Of a stretch of 64,000 bases of DNA, positions 30,594-37,771 are shown piece by piece. Origin of the DNA: JACCZX01 sp963729165. Lineage in GTDB: Bacteria; Pseudomonadota; Gammaproteobacteria; Burkholderiales; Burkholderiaceae_F. The stretch spans positions 248,001 through 312,000 of the forward strand of contig CAVSMM010000015.1 of the NCBI GenBank assembly GCA_963729165.1, given 5' to 3'. The notes below the pieces were generated by a model that ran no database searches, was not told where the DNA came from, and was given only the letters and a program-made list of their open reading frames with translations. Each line of letters begins with the position of its first letter. The first letter of the stretch is position 1. A program made the position numbers and the translations under genes.

Positions 30594-31049
30594 ATGTACC
30601 AACTTTCAACGCGCCGCGGCGATTCGTTCAATTCGCTGATCGACGAACTGTTCACGGACTTTTTTCACCGCGCCAATGTTCCGGTAGCGCGTAATTCAAA
30701 CACGCAGGCCGTCTCCCGCGCACGGATGGACGTGCTCGACAAGGGCAGCAACTTCGAAATCAAGGTCGACCTGCCGGGGATTCGCAAGGACGATATCAAC
30801 GTTGGTATAGAAGGTACGCGTGTGTCGATCAACGCCGAGTCGAAAGACTCGTCGGAAACGAAGGATCGCAACGGCAATGGGGCCAAACTTCTGTACAGCG
30901 AGCGCTATTCGACCAGCTACGCGCGCAGCTTCGAGCTGCCGGCTGAGGTCACTGAGGACGGTGCTGACGCCCGCTTTGAAGACGGTGTGCTGACGCTGTT
31001 GCTACCGAAGCGCGCAGCGACGGTAAGCAAGCGCCTCGAAATCAAGTAA
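30594..31049 (+). CDS. Hsp20/alpha-crystallin family small heat-shock protein
   Basis: Intact 151-residue ATP-independent holdase that keeps unfolded proteins soluble. The alpha-crystallin domain runs from about residue 45 to 140, with VDLPGIRKDDINVGIEGTRVSI and the C-terminal GVLTLLLPKRA followed by the short tail. ATG at 30594 with GGAG upstream. A sigma-32 promoter lies 46 bases upstream; a long hairpin (31112-31146) follows the gene. Confidence 0.95.
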   Translation: MYQLSTRRGDSFNSLIDELFTDFFHRANVPVARNSNTQAVSRARMDVLDKGSNFEIKVDLPGIRKDDINVGIEGTRVSINAESKDSSETKDRNGNGAKLLYSERYSTSYARSFELPAEVTEDGADARFEDGVLTLLLPKRAATVSKRLEIK

Positions 31050-31111
31050 TCGCGAGCTAACACACACCTGGCCGCCGCAAATAGCGGCCCGGCAGTTTGT
31101 CTGCAAGGCGC

Positions 31112-31146
31112 ACGCAGCGGCGCTCGTTTGCTGAGCGCCGCTGCGT
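31112..31146. terminator. 14-bp hairpin after hsp20 without a T tract
   Basis: Stem ACGCAGCGGCGCTC (31112-31125) pairs perfectly with 31133-31146 around a seven-base loop. No run of T follows, so it is not a classic intrinsic terminator; it may block 3' decay or act in the ribD leader, which begins 13 bases further. Confidence 0.45.
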
Positions 31147-31158
31147 ACACTTTGCGCG

Positions 31159-32265
31159 ATGTACTCGGAGTCTGACCGCGAATTCATGCTGCGCGCGCTC
31201 GCGCTTGCGCAGCGGTCGGCATTTCACGCCACGCCAAATCCGCGCGTCGGATGCGTCATCGTGCGCGACGGACGCGTGCTGGGTGAAGGTTTTACGCAGC
31301 CCGCGGGCTCGAACCACGCCGAGGTCGAAGCTATCTTGGATTCTCGGCGTAATGGCCACGACGTCCGCGGCTCGACCGTTTACGTTTCGCTCGAGCCTTG
31401 CAGCCACTTTGGCCGAACACCGCCATGCGCCACGGCGTTATCCGAAGCGAAAGTGGCCAGAGTCATCGCGGCAGTCGAAGACCCCAACCCGGCGGTGTCT
31501 GGACGCGGACTCGAGATGTTGCGCAATGGTGGCGTCGACGTACGGTGCGGCCTCTTGGAGCAGGAGGCGGCCGACGTCAACGCCGGATTTTTTTCGCGCA
31601 TGACGCGCGGGCGGCCGTGGGTGCGCTTAAAGGTTGCTGCCAGTCTGGACGGCAAGACCGCGCTGTTAAATGGGGCTTCACAATGGATCACGTCCGAGGA
31701 TGCGCGCCGCGATGGACATGCATGGCGCGCCCGAGCGTGTGCAGTATTGACTGGCATAGGCACCGTTCAGGCGGATAACCCGCAGCTGAACGTCAGACTG
31801 GTGGAAACGTCGCGTCAGCCGCTGCGAGTCCTGATCGACAGTCGGCTCGACGTCGATCCTGACGCGCACATCTTCGACGGTGAGGGCTCGGTGCTGGTCG
31901 CGTGCGCCGTCCAGAAACCGGCGGTTGAGGCAGCGCTCGTTAAGCGCGGTGCCGAACTGATTCATTTGCCGGGCGAGCGCAACAAGGTGGACCTGAAAGC
32001 ACTGCTGAAGGCCCTGGCGGCGCGCAGCATCAATGAAGTGCACGTGGAAGCCGGATTCAAGCTCAACGGGTCGATCATGAGTGCAGGGCTGGCCGACGAA
32101 CTGCTGGTGTACTTTGCGCCGAGTTTGCTAGGTGAAGCTCAGGGCATGGTGCACTTGCCGGCGCTGTCCGACCTCGCACAAGCGCAACGACTTAAATTTA
32201 TCGAAGTGGCGCAGGTTGGTGACGACGTTCGCATTTTGGCGCGCGTGATAGGAGCTATCTCGTGA
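31159..32265 (+). CDS. ribD: Bifunctional riboflavin biosynthesis deaminase/reductase RibD
   Basis: Intact 368-residue enzyme: deaminates then reduces the pyrimidine intermediate of riboflavin synthesis. Zinc-binding N-terminal deaminase domain with NHAEVEAI and PCSHFGRTPPC; C-terminal reductase domain from about residue 150 (RPWVRLKVAASLDGKTAL, then VEAGFKLNGSIMSAGLADELLVYFAP). The last residues GAIS and the TGA stop are written by the start of a TA-flanked inverted-repeat element at 32251, so the natural C-terminus may have been replaced. Confidence 0.96.
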   Translation: MYSESDREFMLRALALAQRSAFHATPNPRVGCVIVRDGRVLGEGFTQPAGSNHAEVEAILDSRRNGHDVRGSTVYVSLEPCSHFGRTPPCATALSEAKVARVIAAVEDPNPAVSGRGLEMLRNGGVDVRCGLLEQEAADVNAGFFSRMTRGRPWVRLKVAASLDGKTALLNGASQWITSEDARRDGHAWRARACAVLTGIGTVQADNPQLNVRLVETSRQPLRVLIDSRLDVDPDAHIFDGEGSVLVACAVQKPAVEAALVKRGAELIHLPGERNKVDLKALLKALAARSINEVHVEAGFKLNGSIMSAGLADELLVYFAPSLLGEAQGMVHLPALSDLAQAQRLKFIEVAQVGDDVRILARVIGAIS

Positions 32266-32426
32266 CCCCGCTTGAGCCGCGTTGTCACCAAAACGGGATG
32301 GATGCTAGGCGTCGCGACGCTGCCAAGGCTGGACGCCTTGGCAAGGAGCGCAACGACGCAGACGCCCGTTTTGGTGACAACCCCTCGGGCTGCGCGCGGT
32401 CATGCGGGGTTGCGAGATAGCTCCTA
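32249..32426. mobile_element. TA-flanked inverted-repeat element (MITE-like) between ribD and riboflavin synthase
   Basis: The 174-base element 32251-32424 begins GGAGCTATCTCG and ends with its inverse CGAGATAGCTCC, and is flanked by TA on each side (32249-32250 and 32425-32426). Outer arms 32248-32271 and 32404-32427 match at 22 of 24. Inner arms 32281-32297 and 32365-32381 are a perfect 17, and a central GCCAAGGC-GCCTTGGC stem loop sits at 32322-32342, so it folds into one long nested hairpin. Non-autonomous, no open frame. TA duplication is typical of IS630/mariner-type elements. Confidence 0.75.
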
Positions 32427-33043
32427 TGTTCACAGGAATTGTCGCGGGTGTTGGCCGTATCGTAGAAGTCGAGCGCCTGTCTGTTGATGGAGGGGTTCGA
32501 CTCACCATCGATGCGCGCGAGGTACCGGCGTTCGCGGCCGACATTGGAGACAGTGTTGCGATCGCCGGCGCCTGCATGACGGCGATTCATGTTGACGACG
32601 GCGTGTTTGCCGTCGACACCTCGAGGGAAAGCTTGGAACGAACCTCAGGCCTCGATGCGCCGGGTGAGGTGAATATTGAAACATCGGTTCGGATCGGAGA
32701 TCCACTTGGCGGCCATCTGGTGGCTGGACATGTTGATGGCGTCGGCGAGGTGGTGTCCATGACGCAAGTGCACGAGTCGTGGCAGTTGATCGTGCGAGCA
32801 CCCGCGGAGTTGTCGAAATATTTCGCGTACAAAGGTTCGGTGGCGATTGACGGCGTCAGTCTGACTGTCAATCGTGTGGTCGATAGCCCGCAAGGGTGCG
32901 AGATTTCGGTCAACGTCATTCCCCACACGCATCGAGTCACCACGTTGCGCTCGTTGCGCGCGGGAAGTCGCGTCAATATCGAAGTCGACCCGATCGCGCG
33001 ATACGTCGAGCGGATGCTGTCGCTTCGCGGCGGAAACGCATAA
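32426..33043 (+). CDS. ribC: Riboflavin synthase alpha chain
   Basis: Intact 205-residue enzyme dismutating two molecules of 6,7-dimethyl-8-ribityllumazine to riboflavin. ATG at 32426, right at the end of the inverted-repeat element. It is two tandem lumazine-binding barrels: first MFTGIVAGVGRIVEV with VAIAGACMTA, second GHLVAGHVDGVGEV with GVSLTVNRVVD. No ribosome-binding site is visible beyond the element's GCTCCT, and the start codon is inside the right arm, so translation may be affected by the hairpin. Often called ribE in other genomes. Confidence 0.94.
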   Translation: MFTGIVAGVGRIVEVERLSVDGGVRLTIDAREVPAFAADIGDSVAIAGACMTAIHVDDGVFAVDTSRESLERTSGLDAPGEVNIETSVRIGDPLGGHLVAGHVDGVGEVVSMTQVHESWQLIVRAPAELSKYFAYKGSVAIDGVSLTVNRVVDSPQGCEISVNVIPHTHRVTTLRSLRAGSRVNIEVDPIARYVERMLSLRGGNA

Positions 33044-33085
33044 ACTCCGCAGCCCGATCTGCGCAGAACACGAAACGCGAAAATC

Positions 33086-34222
33086 ATGCTGTCTGCCGTC
33101 CCCAGCCCCTCCAAACCGCCGGCACGCCTTGCAACAACCGCTGAACTGATTGAAGAGATTCGGCGCGGCCATATCGTGGTGCTGGTCGACGACGAGGATC
33201 GCGAAAACGAGGGCGATCTCATTTTTGCGGCTGACTTCGTCACGCCCGAGAAGATCAACTTCCTCGCGAAGAACGGGCGCGGGCTGATTTGCATGCCCAT
33301 CACCGCAGAGCACGCGGCGCAACTGCAACTGACGCCGATGACCGTCAACAACCGCACCGTGCACGGAACCAACTTCACCGTGGCGATCGAGGCCGCTGAT
33401 GGCATCAGCACTGGCATCTCCGCTGCAGATCGCGCGCACACGATCCACGTAGCGACGCGTCCGCACGCCAAGCCGTCAGACCTGGTGCAGCCGGGGCACG
33501 TCTTTCCGCTGGTTGCCGCGCCCGGAGGTGTCCTAATGCGAGCCGGGCATACCGAAGCATGCTGCGATCTGGCGCGACTGGCCGGTCTGAATCCGGCGGC
33601 GGTGCTGTGCGAGGTGATGAACGACGACGGCACGATGGCACGCCTGCCCGATTTGCTGCCATTTGCAGCCTCCCATGGGTTGCGCATCGGCACGATCGCC
33701 GATCTGATTCGTTATCGCGCCGCCAACGAGTCGTTGGTTGAGCGCGTTTGCACGCGGCGTGTGATGACGCCGGCCGGCGAGTTCGAACTGATTGCGTACC
33801 GCGATCAGCCGAGCGGTGGTGCACACCTCGCGCTGGTGCATGGCAAGTTGACGCCGGATCGTGAAGCGCTGGTGCGTGTTCACGAGCCGCTGTCGGTCCT
33901 CGATCTGCTCGATGTGCAGGCTTCGACACATGCCTGGCCGCTGCAGAAGGCGCTTGAGCGGATCACGCACAGCGATGGCGGCGTACTGGTCATGCTCAAC
34001 TGCGGTGAGGCATCCGAGCAATTGTTCGCAAGGCTCGATGCCATCACAAGCGGGGCGGCCGAGACGACGCGCTCCACGACGCTGGATCTGCGCACTTATG
34101 GGGTTGGCGCGCAGATTCTGCGTGATCTTGGTGTGCGTCGCATGAAACTTCTCGCCAAGCCGCGCAAGATGCCTTCAATGGCCGGCTTCGGGCTGCAGGT
34201 TAGCGGGTATCTCGAAGACTGA
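33086..34222 (+). CDS. ribBA: 3,4-dihydroxy-2-butanone-4-phosphate synthase with a degenerate GTP cyclohydrolase II-like domain (RibBA/RibBX-like)
   Basis: Intact 378 residues. The N-terminal domain makes the four-carbon unit for riboflavin: DEDRENEGDLI (about residues 36-47) holds the catalytic acidic residues, with GRGLICMPI, the RAGHTEACCDL stretch and LCEVMNDDG. The C-terminal half (from about residue 205) resembles GTP cyclohydrolase II, but the three zinc cysteines of that enzyme (GDVLGSLRCDCG-type) are missing; instead it reads VHEPLSVLDLLDVQASTHAWPL. So the first reaction of the pathway must be done by another RibA. Start and length fit the family. Confidence 0.92.
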   Translation: MLSAVPSPSKPPARLATTAELIEEIRRGHIVVLVDDEDRENEGDLIFAADFVTPEKINFLAKNGRGLICMPITAEHAAQLQLTPMTVNNRTVHGTNFTVAIEAADGISTGISAADRAHTIHVATRPHAKPSDLVQPGHVFPLVAAPGGVLMRAGHTEACCDLARLAGLNPAAVLCEVMNDDGTMARLPDLLPFAASHGLRIGTIADLIRYRAANESLVERVCTRRVMTPAGEFELIAYRDQPSGGAHLALVHGKLTPDREALVRVHEPLSVLDLLDVQASTHAWPLQKALERITHSDGGVLVMLNCGEASEQLFARLDAITSGAAETTRSTTLDLRTYGVGAQILRDLGVRRMKLLAKPRKMPSMAGFGLQVSGYLED

Positions 34223-34254
34223 CGCCGAGCATTGCGGCGGGAAAAACAAAACGC

Positions 34255-34746
34255 ATGGCCAAAGACTTCATTGCCCCCGATTTTGACGGCGCGGACCTGC
34301 GTATCGGTCTGGTGCAGGCGCGCTTCAACGAATGGGCGGGCCGTGCATTGACGGAGGCGTGCATCAACGAGCTGATCACGCTCGGCGTCGACGAAGACGA
34401 CATCACGCACATCACCGTGCCCGGCTCCCTCGAGATTCCGCTTGCGCTTGGAAAGCTGGCGGCGACCGACGATTTCGATGCGCTGATTGCGCTCGGCTGC
34501 GTGATTCGAGGCGACACGTATCACTTCGAGGTAGTCGCCAATGAGTCGGCGCGCGGCGTCGCAAGCGTTGCGATGGAGTATGGCGTGCCGGTCGCCAATG
34601 CCATTTTGACGACCGATACTGACGAGCAAGCGCGCGCGCGTTTGAGTGAAAAAGGGCGCGACGCGGCACGTACTGCGGTCGAAATGGCCAATTTGCTGTG
34701 GGCGCTCGATGAAGACGGCGCCTCCGCAGCGACCGGCGAAGAGTAG
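34255..34746 (+). CDS. ribH: 6,7-dimethyl-8-ribityllumazine synthase
   Basis: Intact 163-residue enzyme joining the four-carbon unit from RibB to the pyrimidine from RibD. Seen: LRIGLVQARFNEWAGRALTEAC, THITVPGSLEIPLALGKLA, the catalytic histidine region ALGCVIRGDTYHFEVVANES, and GVPVANAILTTDTDEQA. Members assemble into pentamers or large capsids. It follows ribBA and overlaps nusB nearly end-to-start, continuing the riboflavin operon. Confidence 0.96.
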   Translation: MAKDFIAPDFDGADLRIGLVQARFNEWAGRALTEACINELITLGVDEDDITHITVPGSLEIPLALGKLAATDDFDALIALGCVIRGDTYHFEVVANESARGVASVAMEYGVPVANAILTTDTDEQARARLSEKGRDAARTAVEMANLLWALDEDGASAATGEE

Positions 34747-34752
34747 GTTCAC

Positions 34753-35232
34753 TTGCAGCCGTCAGGCCCGCCCGGCGGCTTAGCGCGGGCAAGAGGAAGC
34801 AGCCGAAGCGCACGTCGTCGAGCGCGAGAGCTTGCGCTCCAAGGGTTGTATCAATGGCTCATCGCAGGCCGAGATGCCGCGACGATCGAAGCGCAGCCGC
34901 TAGACGACGGCGAAGCCCAAGCGGGAGCCGATGTCGCGCACTATCGGGAGCTACTCAACGGCGCGATCGAGCACGCTGCAGACTTGCGCGCGCGATTCGG
35001 TCCGCATCTCGACCGGGCTGTGCAAACTCTTTCGCCGGTCGAGCATGCGATTCTGCTGATCGCAACCTACGAACTGCAGCATCGACTCGAAATTCCCTAC
35101 CGCGTCGTGATCAACGAAGCCGTGGAGCTCGCAAAGAATTTCGGCGGTACCGACGGCTTTCGCTACGTCAATGGAGTGCTCGACAAGGTGGCGGCAGCAC
35201 TACGTCAAACCGAGGTCGCCGCACGAGGCTGA
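34753..35232 (+). CDS. nusB: Transcription antitermination protein NusB
   Basis: Intact 159-residue factor that, with NusE/S10, binds boxA RNA and lets polymerase read through rRNA operons. TTG start at 34753, seven bases after ribH; the first 20 residues are basic and Arg-rich (SSRSARRRARELALQGLYQWL). Later marks: LSPVEHAILLIATYEL, IPYRVVINEAVELAKNFGGTDGFRYVNGVLDKVA. The ribH-nusB order is conserved in most proteobacteria. Ends 14 bases before the likely thiL start. Confidence 0.94.
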   Translation: MQPSGPPGGLARARGSSRSARRRARELALQGLYQWLIAGRDAATIEAQPLDDGEAQAGADVAHYRELLNGAIEHAADLRARFGPHLDRAVQTLSPVEHAILLIATYELQHRLEIPYRVVINEAVELAKNFGGTDGFRYVNGVLDKVAAALRQTEVAARG

Positions 35233-35245
35233 TCTCGAGGTTGAC

Positions 35246-36271
35246 TTGATCCAGCGCGGACACGCTCCGGACGATTCGCTCGGCGAATTCGAGTTGATCG
35301 AGCGTTTCTTCGCGCGTCCGGCTTCGGCCGATGGATACGTCGCCCTTGGCGTCGGCGACGACTGTGCATTGCTTACGGCCGGTTCCGGCGAGCAGTGGGC
35401 AGTGTCGACCGATACTCTGATCGAAGGAGTCCACTTCCTTTCGGACGTCAATCCGGCCGCGCTCGGGCACAAATCACTTGCCGTCAATCTCTCGGATCTC
35501 GCGGCGTGTGGCGCGACACCGCGCTGCTTCCTGCTGGCGATCGCACTACCGCGTGTCGATCCATCGTGGCTCGAGGACTTCAGTCGCGGGCTATATGCGC
35601 TGGCCGATGCGCACCGCTGCGTGCTGGCGGGCGGTGACACGACCCGCTCGGCGCATGGCGTGGCGATCACGATCACCGCGATGGGTACCGTGCCCTTGGG
35701 CCGAGCGCTGCTGCGATCGGGCGCGCGCGTGGGCGACGACATCTGGGTGTCGGGCCAGCTCGGTGACGCTGCTCTGGGCTTGGCGTTTCGCCGTAACGAA
35801 ATCGACCTCCAACCGCCGGACGCGGAACGAGTGGTCGATCGTCTCGAGCGGCCAGCACCGCGCGTCCACCTTGGAGCGCGACTCGTCGGCATCGCCAGCA
35901 GCGCGATCGACGTTTCTGATGGACTCGTTGGCGATCTTCGTCATGTTCTGCGCGGCTCAGGCGTCGGGGCGATCATCGATTGGACGCAGGTGCCGCGCTC
36001 TCCGGTACTGCAGCAGCAGCCCATGCATATCCAATACCGATGTGCGCTTATCGGTGGCGACGATTACGAGCTCGTTTTTACAGCGGCGTTGAACCGGCGG
36101 GCAGAGGTCATTGCGGCGGCGGAAACCACGCCCGTTACCCGCATCGGCACGGTGACAGCGACCGCCGATCTAGCCGTGCTGGACGGCCAGGGAGCGCCGG
36201 TAGACACTGGCAGCGGTGCTTACGATCATTTCGGAAGCGGATGGCGACGCCAGGATGGACGTGTCGGATGA
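35246..36271 (+). CDS. thiL: Thiamine-monophosphate kinase
   Basis: Intact about 341 residues; phosphorylates thiamine monophosphate to the active diphosphate. I prefer the TTG at 35246 (GAGG six bases upstream) to an earlier start at 35171 inside nusB. Signature: EFELIERFFAR, VGDDCALL, STDTLIEGVHFL, NLSDLAACGATPR, GGDTTRS, IDVSDGLVGDLRHVL, ALIGGDDYELVFTA. Next gene is pncC; pgpA, which commonly lies between them, is absent. The final GWRRQDGRVG may be a run-on of the reading frame. Confidence 0.93.
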   Translation: MIQRGHAPDDSLGEFELIERFFARPASADGYVALGVGDDCALLTAGSGEQWAVSTDTLIEGVHFLSDVNPAALGHKSLAVNLSDLAACGATPRCFLLAIALPRVDPSWLEDFSRGLYALADAHRCVLAGGDTTRSAHGVAITITAMGTVPLGRALLRSGARVGDDIWVSGQLGDAALGLAFRRNEIDLQPPDAERVVDRLERPAPRVHLGARLVGIASSAIDVSDGLVGDLRHVLRGSGVGAIIDWTQVPRSPVLQQQPMHIQYRCALIGGDDYELVFTAALNRRAEVIAAAETTPVTRIGTVTATADLAVLDGQGAPVDTGSGAYDHFGSGWRRQDGRVG

Positions 36272-36347
36272 CACGTTCGCACATCGGTTAGCTGAATTTG
36301 GGGACTTGCGCGAAAGCACGTTCAAAGAGGCAATGCTTTTCGTATGA
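36255..36347 (+). CDS. Possible small protein overlapping the start of pncC
   Basis: Open frame of 30 residues from ATG 36255 (43 if the GTG at 36216 is used), reading MDVSDDTFAHRLAEFG and ending LFV. Its TGA overlaps the pncC ATG (ATGA), the usual coupling arrangement in operons. AGG is present before the ATG. No family is recognised, and part of it overlaps the thiL end in another frame. It may be a remnant of a deleted gene, since pgpA is expected here, or chance. Confidence 0.25.
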   Translation: MDVSDDTFAHRLAEFGDLRESTFKEAMLFV

Positions 36348-36865
36348 ACGACGTATCGCAAACGATCGAGCAGCTCGCACACCGGCTCGGCTCAGCGCTT
36401 CGCGCGCAGCATCTGACGCTGGCGACAGCCGAATCGTGCACTGCCGGCGGCGTCGCCTACGCAGTCACAATCGTGCCCGGCTCGAGCGGCTGGTTCGACC
36501 GTGGGTTTATCACCTACTCGAACGAAGCAAAGATGCAGATGCTCGGCGTGCCATCTGCGTATTTGCGCGACTTTGGCGCGGTCAGCGAGCCGGTCGCGCG
36601 CGCGATGGCGCTCGGAGCGTTATCGCACGGTGCGCACGTGTCGCTCGCGGTGACAGGAATTGCCGGGCCCGAGGGTGGTTCCAACAACAAGCCGGTGGGG
36701 ACCGTATGTTTCGCGTGGGCGATTCGGCGTGATTCGTCGAGCGCGCCCTGGGTTAAAACGCGCACCGTCCACATCACCGGCGATCGCAATGCCGTGCGCA
36801 CGCGAAGCATCATTGTTGCCCTCGAAACACTGATCGGGTTGCTCGAGCAGCGAGAGGACATTTGA
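36344..36865 (+). CDS. pncC: Nicotinamide-nucleotide amidase PncC (CinA C-terminal domain protein)
   Basis: Intact 173-residue deamidase recycling nicotinamide mononucleotide to the acid form for NAD synthesis. It is only the CinA C-terminal domain; the N-terminal MoaB-like part of full CinA is absent, as in most proteobacteria. Marks: LATAESCTAGGVAYAVT, GFITYSNEAKMQMLGV, VTGIAGPEGGSNNKPVGTVCFAW. It ends overlapping the next gene (TTGA). Confidence 0.92.
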   Translation: MNDVSQTIEQLAHRLGSALRAQHLTLATAESCTAGGVAYAVTIVPGSSGWFDRGFITYSNEAKMQMLGVPSAYLRDFGAVSEPVARAMALGALSHGAHVSLAVTGIAGPEGGSNNKPVGTVCFAWAIRRDSSSAPWVKTRTVHITGDRNAVRTRSIIVALETLIGLLEQREDI

Positions 36866-37755
36866 GCGTAGGACTGTTTCCCGGATTCACGCAGCAAACG
36901 CGACGCGCCAACGGGATTGATCTGCAGTTACGGTTTGGCGGTACCGGGCCGCCGTTGCTGCTGTTGCACGGTTTTCCGCAGACGCACGTCATCTGGCACA
37001 AGGTCGCGCCGCAGCTGGCATCTGGCTACACCTTGGTGATGCCGGATCTGCGTGGCTACGGCGACTCCGACAAGCCGCCCAGCGAGGCGGATCATGCGCC
37101 GTATTCGAAGCGCACGATGGCGCTCGACGTGCTGGAACTGATGCGCACGCTGGGATTCACACGCTTCTTCGTGTGCGGTCACGATCGTGGCGGGCGCGTC
37201 GCGCACCGTCTCGCGCTCGATCATCCGCAATGCGTCTCGCGTTTGATGGTGCTCGACATCTCGCCGACGCTTGCGATGTATGAGCGCACGACGATGGATT
37301 TTGCGACGCTGTACTACCACTGGTTCTTTCTGACTCAACCCGAACCGCTGCCTGAAACGTTGATTGGCGCCAATCCGAGCTTCTATCTGCGAAACAAGCT
37401 CGGCGGCTGGGGATCCGTCGGTACCGGATTGTTCGATCCGCGAGCTTTGGCTGAATACGAACGTTGCTTTACCCCGGCGGCGATCCACGCGATGTGTGAG
37501 GACTATCGTGCCGCCGCGTCGATCGACCTCGAGCACGACCGCGCCGACGTGAAAGCAAACAAGCGCCTTGAGTGCCCACTTCACGTTTTATGGGGCGAGC
37601 GCGGCGTCGTGAACAAGCTTTTCACTCCAATCGAGGACTGGCAGAGCCGGTCGAGAAACACGGTAGCCGGTCGCACAACGCCGACCGGGCACTACATTCC
37701 GGAGGAAGCGCCCGATTTGTTGAGCGCGGAGATGCAGGCGTTCTTTGTGGACTGA
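36862..37755 (+). CDS. Alpha/beta hydrolase, fluoroacetate (haloacetate) dehalogenase-like
   Basis: Intact 297 residues, TTG start at 36862 overlapping the pncC stop. It matches the fluoroacetate dehalogenase family in all active-site positions I can align: nucleophile Asp108 and carboxylate-binding Arg109 and Arg112 in GHDRGGR, acid Asp132 in VLDIS, halide-binding His153 and Trp154 in YYHWFF, Tyr215 in EDYRA, and base His277 in TGHYIP. N-terminal HGFPQTHVIWHKVAPQLA and PDLRGYGDSDKP also fit. Such enzymes hydrolyse the C-F or C-Cl bond of haloacetates; a related epoxide- or ester-hydrolase role remains possible. Cytoplasmic; operon partner pncC appears unrelated in function. Confidence 0.8.
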   Translation: MSVGLFPGFTQQTRRANGIDLQLRFGGTGPPLLLLHGFPQTHVIWHKVAPQLASGYTLVMPDLRGYGDSDKPPSEADHAPYSKRTMALDVLELMRTLGFTRFFVCGHDRGGRVAHRLALDHPQCVSRLMVLDISPTLAMYERTTMDFATLYYHWFFLTQPEPLPETLIGANPSFYLRNKLGGWGSVGTGLFDPRALAEYERCFTPAAIHAMCEDYRAAASIDLEHDRADVKANKRLECPLHVLWGERGVVNKLFTPIEDWQSRSRNTVAGRTTPTGHYIPEEAPDLLSAEMQAFFVD

Positions 37756-37771
37756 TTTTGTAGACTTGCTG

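Noticed and set aside
33044..33085. FMN riboswitch before ribBA
   Set aside because: The gap is just 42 bases and lacks the conserved RFN blocks; the ribD leader also lacks them.
32587..33693. 368-codon minus-strand frame across riboflavin synthase and ribBA
   Set aside because: Both plus-strand genes are intact and conserved; the frame is a GC-rich shadow.
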